DNA of 64,000 nucleotides, from contig JABSRN010000002.1 of assembly GCA_013214025.1 (NCBI GenBank), forward strand, positions 62,001-126,000. The letters are read 5' to 3'. Source of the stretch: Polyangiaceae bacterium (GTDB taxonomy: Bacteria > Myxococcota_A > Polyangia > Polyangiales > Polyangiaceae). The translations under genes and the position numbers were made by a program. Shown here piece by piece: positions 26,445-33,984 of the stretch. The notes beneath the pieces were generated by a model. That model was not told the DNA's origin and made no database searches. It worked only from the letters and a program-made list of their open reading frames with translations. The stretch's first letter is position 1; each line of letters begins with the position of its first letter.

Positions 26445-27206
26445 TTAGATCCAATTGGGATCTCGTTTTTGAACGAAGGCCTGGAAACCTTCACGGACTT
26501 CGTCGGCTCGCAATGAGTCCGTGAACATCTCTGTATCTAGCGCGGGCAGGGAGCGGTTGAGATCTCGTTTCAGTGAGGTTCGGGCCTTAGGGGCGGTGCG
26601 ACGCAGTTGCTGAATCATTTCGTCTGTGGCTGCCTGCAGTGAATCGTGGGGAACCACGCGACCGATGAGCCCCATGTCCCAAGCTTCTTGGGCGCCGAAT
26701 TCCCGCGCCGTAAACAACAAGTCCTTCGCGCGGGCGATGCCAATACGAGCTGTGAGTCTCGCCCCCAGGTAACAGTCCGCGATGCCTCGCAGCAATTCCG
26801 GAACACGGAAGGTCGCCTTGTCCGACGCGATGGAGAGATCGCCCATGAGCGTCATCACCAAGCCGCCGCCTTGGCACATGCCGTTGATTTCGCAGATGAC
26901 CAACTTGCTACAGCGTTCCAACTGGACGAAGGGGGTGAGATCGATGCCATCGGTGAAGGTGTCCAAACCGGAGTCTTCGTGTTGGCCGCCCATCTCGCCG
27001 CCGACGCAAAAGGCGTCTCCTTGTCCGCGCAAACGTATAGCTTGAACGTTCGGAGCTCGCTCTGCGATCGCGCAGGCCTTTTTGACCCCGTGGTACATCT
27101 CGACGGTCATGGCGTTTTTTCGCTTCGGCCTGGCGAGGGTAATGTTGAGCGCGCCGTCCGCGATATCGGCGAGCAAGTAGCGGGATCCCAGATCGACTTC
27201 GGTCAT
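26445..27206 (-). CDS. Enoyl-CoA hydratase/isomerase family protein
   Basis: 253 residues from ATG 27206; the frame is open to 27317, but that extension is not family-like. The crotonase core is intact: NITLARPKRKNAMTVEMYHGV, DAFCVGGEMGG (first oxyanion-hole glycine), INGMCQGGGLVMTLMGDLSIAS (second oxyanion-hole loop), FRVPELLRGI, LFTAREFGAQEAWDMGLIGRV. The usual hydratase Glu positions are not obvious (Leu-Arg at the second), so the reaction (hydratase, isomerase or thioesterase-like) is uncertain. Length is typical. Divergent from the decayed YCII/sigma pair. Confidence 0.88.
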   Translation of the reverse strand: MTEVDLGSRYLLADIADGALNITLARPKRKNAMTVEMYHGVKKACAIAERAPNVQAIRLRGQGDAFCVGGEMGGQHEDSGLDTFTDGIDLTPFVQLERCSKLVICEINGMCQGGGLVMTLMGDLSIASDKATFRVPELLRGIADCYLGARLTARIGIARAKDLLFTAREFGAQEAWDMGLIGRVVPHDSLQAATDEMIQQLRRTAPKARTSLKRDLNRSLPALDTEMFTDSLRADEVREGFQAFVQKRDPNWI

Positions 27207-27354
27207 GGGCGCATCTTGCCCGAGCGGGCGCCGAAGAGGGGTGAGTAGATATTTGCTCCGGCCGCGAAAAAAGATGTCGGATTCGGAGGGGGCCGCGCGT
27301 CTACAAGCTAACAACATCCAGAACAGCGCGCGAGGCGCGGCTAGGAACGATACA

Positions 27355-27700
27355 ATATCTGATTATATCTGCGTTTTTCGCGGCAGACAGCCAGGACCGG
27401 AAGCGTCCCCGGAAGACATGTAGCAACATATGGCCAAGTGGGGCACGTGGATCGAGGTTTTGGCCAAGGAGGGTAAGTTCAAAGGGGGCGACCCCCTGAG
27501 CGACGGCGGCAAGGTGCTGCGCGGGACCAAAAAGGGTGTCACCGACGGCCCCTACGCCGAGGCAAAAGATGTAGTCGGTGGTTACCTACTCGTTACCGCA
27601 GCCATCTCTAGATGCTGCGACGGAGATGGCCCGCGGCTGTCCGATTTTCGGCGACGGTGGCAGCCTGGAGGTCCGAGAGGTCCGCTCGATGAAGCCCTGA
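27355..27700 (+). pseudogene. YCII-family (YciI/DGPF) protein, decayed: lost start, in-frame TAG, frameshift
   Basis: One frame reads ISDYICVFRGRQPGPEASPEDM, then TAG (27421-27423), then QHMAKWGTWIEVLAKEGKFKGG, DPLSDGGKVLRGTKKGVTDG and PYAEAKDVVGGYLLVTAA, the classical YCII/DGPF pattern. The codon where the family starts (before SDY) is ATA at 27355, so ATG appears to have become ATA. After about 27601 a one-base insertion is needed to reach SLDAATEMARGCPIFGDGG and VREVRS, ending at TGA 27698-27700. Three separate lesions in 115 codons. Such proteins usually sit upstream of SigJ-type ECF sigma genes, as here. Confidence 0.88.
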
Positions 27701-27820
27701 GAATCCCGTGGTGGCTAGAGCGGCGAGCGTCCCGAAGGGGGACAGCGCCGCCAGCCCGCGCGCTTGGAATCGGTCGCGTTGGGTCTTCGCACGGCCTCAA
27801 AGTGACCCTGGGGTGATTCG

Positions 27821-29082
27821 GTGGACGCTCAAATTTCATGATTAGTGGCGCATCTGTTTCGCCACGAGGCGGGGCGCATGGTGGCGGTGCTCACGCGAAT
27901 GCAGGGAGTTCGCCATGTGGATCTTGCGAAGAGATTGTTCAAGAAACGCTATGTCGAGCCCTAGTGACATGGAAGTTTGGTCGCCTACCGGAGAATCCCC
28001 AGGCGTGGCTGATGTTAGCGGCCAAGAACCGGGGGATCGATGTGCGGCGGCGGCGCAAGACCGAAGACCGATTGGCTCCGGAATTGATCAGCATGATCGG
28101 GGGGGGGGATGGGCGGAGGAACGCTTCGACGCGATGTTTAGCGCACACGAAATGCAAGACGAATCAGTTGCGCATGATGTATTCATGCTGCCAACTGAAC
28201 GTACCCAAGGCGTCACGCACCGCCTTGGTGCTCAAGACGTTATGTGGTTTCAGTGTACGGAAAATCGCTCAGTCCTTGTTGCTGACCGAGCTCGGCGTTC
28301 AGAAGCGGATTGAACGAGCTAAGAGCCAGTTGCGGGAGTCCGAGGGCTGGCAAATAGCTTCGGGCAAGGACGAACTCACGAGGCGAACGGGCGCGGTGCA
28401 TGACGTGCTCTATCTATTATTCAACGAGGGCTATCACTCAAGTCATGACACGCTCACCGTCCGAGAAGACCTGTGCGCGGAAGCGATACGCCTCGCGTTT
28501 TTGCTGACGGAGTACGAAGCGACTCGCACGCCTGCGAGTCACGCTCTGTTGGCTTTGATGTGTTTGCACGCTGCACGGTTGAAGGCGCGCATGGACACCG
28601 GTAGCAGTGTTGTTCTATTGGCGGAGCAGGATCGTCAGCTCTTTGATCGACGGATTATCGCCCAAGGCATGTTGCCTTTGGCTCTGGCCGCGGAGGGCGA
28701 CGAGCCGTCCAGCTATCATCAGGAAGCTGCTATCGCCGTGGAGCACTGCACAGCGCCTAGTTTCGAGCAGACCAATTGGGAACGCATTGTCACGCTCTAC
28801 GAACATCTATACGGACTCGATCCGAGCCCCGTGGTGCGGCTGAGTTATGCCATTGCCTTGGGGGAATGGCGGGGGCCAGAGAGCGCTCTCGATGTCCTAG
28901 TCAAGTTGGAGGAGTCCCCCCAACTCGCGAACTACCCGTTTTTTTCGATCGCTTACGGGGAGTGGCTCCGCAGGGCGGGCGACAAGCTTCAGGCCCGATC
29001 GCAATTCGATCGAGCCAAACAATTGGCGCGCAACGAATCGGCAATTCGCTTCATCGAGACGCGTCTCGCCCTCTGCAACTGA
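27821..29082 (+). pseudogene. ECF sigma factor (DUF6596/SigJ type), decayed by nonsense and frameshifts
   Basis: Protein text starts VDAQIS from GTG 27821, meets TGA at 27839-27841 and continues LVAHLFRHEAGRMVAVLTRM in the same frame. A one-base loss near 27927 shifts to EEIVQETLCRALVTWKFGRLP, the sigma region 2. A run of ten G at 28099-28108 shifts again (WAEERFDAMFSAHEMQDE), and near 28165 the frame returns (QLRMMYSCCQLNVP, then LKTLCGFSVRKIAQSLLLTE of region 4). The long C-terminal domain is intact: AVHDVLYLLFNEGYHSSH, LCAEAIRLAFLLTE, HALLALMCLHAARLKAR, VRLSYAIALGEW. So a full-length gene once existed downstream of its YCII partner. The longest remaining open frame (27838-29082) lacks a working region 2. 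Confidence 0.88.
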
Positions 29083-29134
29083 ATCGCGATACGGTAGACA
29101 GCTGGCCTGCTGCCTGTGCCTAATGAGCCAGCCT

Positions 29135-30025
29135 TCAGACTGTGCCTTCTGGGACGGCTTCTGAACAACGAGTGTCGGACGGTTGGGGCGTGATCTCGTC
29201 ACGGGAATCTTCCGGATCGAAGCTGCGCGATAGGTTTTCTCCCATGGCCCCCGCGCTGAGTGGTTGCCCGTTCGCGTCCAATGGGAGGGATGATGAGCGA
29301 AGTTGTTGGGTCGTGAGCCCAAAGCGGCGCTCGCGGTTGGCAAACCATTCGAAGGCTTGCCGAAGAACGTCTTCGTTCATCTCGGGCCACATGATTGGCA
29401 AAAAGAGCAATTCTGCGTAGGCGGCTTCATACAGCAAAAAATCGCTCATGCGCGACTCGCCGCTGGTGCGAATGAGAAGGTCGACGTCTGGCAGCGCGCG
29501 CGTGCTGAGCTGTGCTCGAAGAAACGATTCGTCGATGTCTTCCGGCAACAACAGGCCGGCGCGGGCTTGTGCTGCGATAGCTTTGGCGGCGTGAACGATG
29601 TCTCGGCGCCCGCCGTATGAAAGAGCGAGGGAGAGGGTCATTTCTTCACCGCCTGCTGTGTACTCGATCGCACTCTCGATGGCGCGTCGGGCAAAGGTCG
29701 GCAGCTCGTCGATCTCTCCGACGACCGATAGACGAATGCCTTTTTCGCGAAGCTCGACCTTTTCCTTGCTGGCAAAATCGGCGAGTAATGTCATCAACGC
29801 GCGCACTTCAGGGCGGGGACGGGACCAGTTGGCGACGCTGAAGGCGTACAAAGTGAGAAACTTCACACCGTCGTTGCGACAGGTGCGCACCACGGAGCGA
29901 ACGGCTTTGGCCCCTTCGGTATGACCCTTGATGCGCGTGAGCTTTCGCTGTTTCGCCCAGCGCCCGTTGCCGTCCATGATCATGGCGACGTGATTGGGAA
30001 TGGCACTCTTGGCGTTCGTGGTCAT
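29135..30025 (-). CDS. uppS: Isoprenyl transferase (undecaprenyl diphosphate synthase)
   Basis: 296 residues. It adds cis-isoprene units to farnesyl-PP to make the C55 lipid carrier for peptidoglycan and surface glycans (family knowledge). Motifs: HVAMIMDGNGRWAKQR (catalytic Asp and substrate loop), GHTEGAKAVRSVVRTC, TLYAFSVANWSRP, SLALSYGGRRDIV, and DVDLLIRTSGESRMSDFLLYEAAYAELLF. The C-terminal 45 residues beyond the family end are a Ser/Asp/Pro-rich extension of unknown role. It has its own promoter region; the flanking two-component genes are on the same strand. Confidence 0.94.
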   Translation of the reverse strand: MTTNAKSAIPNHVAMIMDGNGRWAKQRKLTRIKGHTEGAKAVRSVVRTCRNDGVKFLTLYAFSVANWSRPRPEVRALMTLLADFASKEKVELREKGIRLSVVGEIDELPTFARRAIESAIEYTAGGEEMTLSLALSYGGRRDIVHAAKAIAAQARAGLLLPEDIDESFLRAQLSTRALPDVDLLIRTSGESRMSDFLLYEAAYAELLFLPIMWPEMNEDVLRQAFEWFANRERRFGLTTQQLRSSSLPLDANGQPLSAGAMGENLSRSFDPEDSRDEITPQPSDTRCSEAVPEGTV

Positions 30026-30198
30026 AACTGAAACGGCGGTCGGCGTAGCCGATGGGGTGCGCGCTTTGTTTACTGTGGCGCGTGCCGGGGAGCAATCATG
30101 TGGAGGTTCCGGGGAGATTGTAAGTCGCTGTAATTACAGGTGGATTATCTCCGACAAGGGCGGGCACGGGGAGCCTCCCGGGCGCAGCTTCAGCGGCT

Positions 30199-31569
30199 CT
30201 AGGCTGTGTGGGCAGCTGGCAAAGTGAGCCGAAAGCGTACGGTCGGGGGGCCGTCCTCCCACAGCTCGGCCTGTCCGCGGTGGGATTCAGCGACGGCGCG
30301 TACGATCGCGAGCCCCAGTCCGGTTCCGCCCTTGTCCGCTCGAGTGGTCACGAAGCGACGAAATAGCTGCTCGCGAACATGTCCGCGAATTGCGCCGGGA
30401 CAGCTCACCGTTACTGTTACGCTCTCATTTTCTCGGACGACGGAAACCTGGATGGCTCCTGTGCTGTGTATCAGGGCATTGTCGAGCAAGTTGGCGAGGG
30501 CCCGGGACAGCCAATTGCTGTCACCTCGAACATGAGTGTCGCCATTTCGCTCTAGAGTGACCCGGTCACTCTGTATGTTGGCGCACACGGTTTGGGCTAG
30601 ATCGGCGATGTCGATGGGCTCGAAATCGACGACGCCGCGGGCCTCGATGTGAGCCAGGCTGAGCAGCTCACTGAGCAATCGTTCGATTCGTGCCGTCGCT
30701 TCGCGGATCCGTGCGACGAAGCGACGGGCTTCTTGGGGCTCCTCCAAGGCGCCTTCGTCAAGAACCTCGGCGCTGGCACGAATCGCCGCGACGGGGTTCT
30801 TGAGTTCGTGTGACAGATCGGCTGCAAATGTTTCCACGAAGGCGCGCCCCTCCAGGGTCTTGCGCATGGAGTCGATGGATTCGGTCAGTTGAGTGACTTC
30901 GCGTCCCCCCACGGTGGGTGGCGATACCGGAACGCCGTTTTTTACATCCTCGGCGAATCGGCTGAGGGCTTCGATGGGTGCGGCGATCGCCCGTCCGATC
31001 CACGCGGCAGCCAAGGCGGCCGCGGCGCCTAGCACTAGGGTGATCACCAATACGATAGGCGCGAAGTCTTCGAGCATTCGGCGCAGCATTAGAGTGGGCT
31101 TAACGACCCGCACTGTCCCCACCAGGGCGTCGGCACCCTGAATGCGAGCCTCTGCGCTTACCGATGCATCGGGCTTGTGGGCTTCGGGGACGGCCGCGGG
31201 GAAGAGCCGCTTGCCTTGGACGTCGAAGAGCTCAATTCCCTGGGAGCCGGTGTGCTTTCTGAGGCGAGCGGCGATCTGCGACAGATCCGTCTGCCCAAAG
31301 CGAATCTCTTGGCTCAGTATATGGGCGACGGCGTGGGCCTCATCTGTCGCCGCCTGAGTGGCGAAGCGAACCGCTCGGGACTCGATGCGATCAATCACCA
31401 TGATGCCGAGTCCAAGGGCGAAGGCGCCGACAATGCTGCCGAGGGCGAAGAACACTTGCAGGCGGATAGACACTCCGCTGTGGCGACTTCGGGCGACCCG
31501 CGCCGCCACGAAGGCGACCAATAGGATGAGGCCGATAGCGGCACTTGCGACGATGGTGAGCCGGAGCAC
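30199..31569 (-). CDS. Membrane sensor histidine kinase
   Basis: 456 residues: helix at 1-25, second helix near 38-60 (FFALGSIVGAFALGLGIMVI), a periplasmic sensor of about 110 residues, third helix near 175-195 (VLVITLVLGAAAALAAAWIG), HAMP (APIEALSRFAEDV), HisKA with phosphoacceptor AADLSHELKNPVAAIRAS, and HATPase_c with LANLLDNALIHS and GGTGLGLAIVRAV. Complete. The sensed signal is unknown. Immediately downstream of its likely partner, the OmpR-type regulator at 31602-32297 (32 bp gap, same strand, regulator first), so it forms a standard two-component operon. Confidence 0.92.
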   Translation of the reverse strand: MLRLTIVASAAIGLILLVAFVAARVARSRHSGVSIRLQVFFALGSIVGAFALGLGIMVIDRIESRAVRFATQAATDEAHAVAHILSQEIRFGQTDLSQIAARLRKHTGSQGIELFDVQGKRLFPAAVPEAHKPDASVSAEARIQGADALVGTVRVVKPTLMLRRMLEDFAPIVLVITLVLGAAAALAAAWIGRAIAAPIEALSRFAEDVKNGVPVSPPTVGGREVTQLTESIDSMRKTLEGRAFVETFAADLSHELKNPVAAIRASAEVLDEGALEEPQEARRFVARIREATARIERLLSELLSLAHIEARGVVDFEPIDIADLAQTVCANIQSDRVTLERNGDTHVRGDSNWLSRALANLLDNALIHSTGAIQVSVVRENESVTVTVSCPGAIRGHVREQLFRRFVTTRADKGGTGLGLAIVRAVAESHRGQAELWEDGPPTVRFRLTLPAAHTA

Positions 31570-31601
31570 GGGGGGAGCTTACGCGGGAGGGCGACTGCTG
31601 G

Positions 31602-32297
31602 CTATTTGGAAGCCGTGGGCTCGGGCGGTGAGCTGGGACTCACCCGATAGCCGACACCCCGCACGGTCTCAATAGTATCGGCAGAGGTACCGGCTTCGTT
31701 GATCTTGCGGCGCAACGACTTGATATGAGAATCCACCGTGCGGTCTGTGATGGCGTAACCGTCCCCCCACACACTTTCAATGAGTTGGCTGCGGGTGTAC
31801 ACATTGCCGGGCGTACCCAACAGGGCGCTGACCAGATCAAATTCGACCCGCGTCAGATCCAGCTCGGACTGCCGAGCAAAGGCCCGCCGAGTGGCGGGCT
31901 CCACGCGTAATTGACATCCGGTCGCCCCCCCAGACGGCTTGACGCGACGAAGCACCGCCCGCACACGGGCTACCACCTCCCGCGGGGAAAAGGGTTTGGT
32001 CACGTAGTCGTCGGCGCCAGCTTCCAGCGCGGCGATCCGGTCGCTTTCGCCATCGCGACTCGACAGCACGATGATGGGGGTCCGTTGCCCGTTGGCACGT
32101 AACCGTTGCAGGAATTCCAAGCCGCTGCCATCCGGCAGCATCACATCGAGGATGACCAAGTCTGCCAGATAGGCCAGGGATCTCGCCACCTCGAGGGTCG
32201 GTGCCGCCTCCGTCTCGAATCCGTTGTGTCGGAGTGCGTAGGCGACCGACTCCAAGATAGCGGGTTCGTCTTCAACGACAAGTATGCGTTCGGTCAT
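31602..32297 (-). CDS. OmpR/PhoB-family response regulator
   Basis: 231 residues. Receiver: RILVVEDEPAILESV (acidic pair), DLVILDVMLPDGSG (phosphoacceptor Asp near 52), PIIVLSSRDGESD and ADDYVTKPFSPREVV (conserved Lys near 102). A winged-helix effector domain follows: LRVEPATRRAFARQSELDLTRVEFDLVSAL, then RTVDSHIKSLRRKI. All phosphorylation residues are present. First gene of the pair with the histidine kinase at 30199-31569. Target genes cannot be read from the sequence. Confidence 0.94.
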   Translation of the reverse strand: MTERILVVEDEPAILESVAYALRHNGFETEAAPTLEVARSLAYLADLVILDVMLPDGSGLEFLQRLRANGQRTPIIVLSSRDGESDRIAALEAGADDYVTKPFSPREVVARVRAVLRRVKPSGGATGCQLRVEPATRRAFARQSELDLTRVEFDLVSALLGTPGNVYTRSQLIESVWGDGYAITDRTVDSHIKSLRRKINEAGTSADTIETVRGVGYRVSPSSPPEPTASK

Positions 32298-32589
32298 GAT
32301 TTTGTCCGCGCGGGGCGGATGTTTAGATGAATAGCATTGGAGCTTGTTATCTCAAGGTGGAACACATCTACCGCTGTTTGAACTCCTTAGATGGGCAGTT
32401 CGTCAAGCTGTATTGAACTGACCGGGGAGGAGTCCCGACCATCTCAGGAAAGTCCTCAAAACTTCCTTTTTCGTGCCGCTCTTGGGGCATGGCTGCCCGA
32501 AAAATACTGAACGGGATGAGGGCTTTGATAGGCGCTTAGTCGAACTAAAAGCACGTCTCTCTGGGTGGATATCTTCCAGCTTAGGGGCT

Positions 32590-33198
32590 ATGGATAGAGG
32601 GGTGATGGGCTCTCCACTTCCTCCGAAAAAAGAAGTCGCTCTGGCGTTGTTAGAACAGTCTTCACTGTTCATTCATCTCGACCCACGAGTCGCCAGCGTT
32701 CAGGTGCCCCGGTGGTTCAAGAAGCAGTCTCAGTTGGTGCTCCAAGTTGGGTTGAATCTAGCTGTGCAGATTCCGGACTTGGAACTCGACGACGATGCGG
32801 TGTCCTGCACGTTGAGTTTTAACCGATCGCCTCACTACTGCTACATGCCGTGGGACGCAGTCTACGCGCTCGTTGGTGACGACGGGCGCGGCATGGTGTG
32901 GCCAGAAGACGTGCCTGCGGATGTGGCTTCTGACAACGGCACCACCGGCGTCGGACAACACGCGGACCGACGGGCGCCGCTTCGGGTTGTCCCTGAAGCG
33001 GCCGTCGACTCGGAACTGGTCGACGCGGAAGCCGCGGCTGACTCGGAAGCCGCCGTCGACGCGGCACCGAAGCCCGCGCTGATGGAAGCCGCGCCTCCAG
33101 CTAGTGGGGCGGACTTTCCCGCCGACAAGAGTTCTGAGATTCCGCCACCGGCTCGCAGTGCCGCGGAGCGGGCGCCTCATCTCAGGCTCATCAAGTAA
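32590..33198 (+). CDS. sspB: SspB-like ClpXP adaptor with acidic Ala-rich tail
   Basis: About 202 residues from ATG 32590 (ATG 32605 is equally possible and has an AGAGGGG just upstream; the frame is open to 32473). SspB delivers ssrA-tagged substrates to ClpXP. Core: PPKKEVALALLEQSSLFIHLDPR, VPRWFKKQSQLVLQVGLNLAV, CTLSFNRSPHYCYMPWDAVYAL, then GRGMVWPEDVP. From about residue 115 a long Ala/Asp/Glu-rich tail (SELVDAEAAADSEAAVDA) ends in a basic RAPHLRLIK, the position where SspB proteins carry their ClpX-binding peptide. Divergent from the response regulator gene. Confidence 0.88.
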   Translation: MDRGVMGSPLPPKKEVALALLEQSSLFIHLDPRVASVQVPRWFKKQSQLVLQVGLNLAVQIPDLELDDDAVSCTLSFNRSPHYCYMPWDAVYALVGDDGRGMVWPEDVPADVASDNGTTGVGQHADRRAPLRVVPEAAVDSELVDAEAAADSEAAVDAAPKPALMEAAPPASGADFPADKSSEIPPPARSAAERAPHLRLIK

Positions 33199-33261
33199 TA
33201 GCGACCATCAAGTAGGCGGCGAAGCGGAAGACGCGGTTCGCGGACTGCGGTGCGGAGATCT

Positions 33262-33945
33262 CTAACCGTCCGTTGTGGCGTCGGACACCGCTCCGTCAGC
33301 GGCATCAAGACTGGCGCCATCGCCGCTGGCGCCGTCACTGCTAGCAGTCGTGCTGTCGCCGTCGCTGGCGTCATTGATGTTGCCCGCGCCATCCGCTGAC
33401 GCGTCGACTCCGATGGCTCCGTCCAAACTGGCGTCATCGGATGTCAAAACTTCGGAAGTCGCGTCAATAGGGCCGTCGGTTGCCGCGTCGCCGGCGTCGC
33501 TAGGGGACGCGTCCGGGTTCGGGATGCATTGGTGCAGATCGCTCACGACGCCGCAGTAGTACCCGTCGATGCAACCGTGCTGATAGCAGCTGCCGGGGCG
33601 GCAAACGCCGGTGGCCGAGCAACTCTCGCCGCCGGCGCAATCTTCGGGTGCCGAGCAACTGGTTTCGGTCACCGCCACGCAAGCCCCATTCTGGCACTCG
33701 TAAGCAGACGCACAGGCGAGCTTTTCGTTGCAGCTGGTGGCGTCGCCGTTAGTGCACGAAATCCCCAGGGCGATGACGGCGGTGACGGCCCAGGCGAGCA
33801 GCCGGGAGGCCTGCCGGCTCGAGGATCGGACTCTCGGGAGGCTTGCGCTCTCGGGGTGGATACGGAAGTCGGATTGGCGTGGGGAGAAGGGCTCTGTCAC
33901 GGGCCCGAATCCTGGCATACCTTTGTCCCAAATCCGACGGTCCAC
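33262..33945 (-). CDS. Cysteine-rich putative lipoprotein with Asp/Ala/Ser tail
   Basis: 227 residues from ATG 33945 (ATG 33918 also in frame). A hydrophobic stretch (LLAWAVTAVIALGISC, cysteine near residue 64) looks like a lipoprotein signal with an unusually long N-terminal part, so the true start may be internal. The next 90 residues have ten or more cysteines in EGF-like spacing (CNEKLACASAYECQNGACV, then CSAPEDCAGGESCSATGVC). The last 85 residues are a repetitive Asp/Ala/Ser/Gly tail (DASADGAGNINDASDGDS). Typical of Myxococcota surface lipoproteins; no function assigned. Confidence 0.68.
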   Translation of the reverse strand: MDRRIWDKGMPGFGPVTEPFSPRQSDFRIHPESASLPRVRSSSRQASRLLAWAVTAVIALGISCTNGDATSCNEKLACASAYECQNGACVAVTETSCSAPEDCAGGESCSATGVCRPGSCYQHGCIDGYYCGVVSDLHQCIPNPDASPSDAGDAATDGPIDATSEVLTSDDASLDGAIGVDASADGAGNINDASDGDSTTASSDGASGDGASLDAADGAVSDATTDG

Positions 33946-33984
33946 CGTGCTAAATTCCGGTCCGCTACTTTGAGGTACCCCTGA

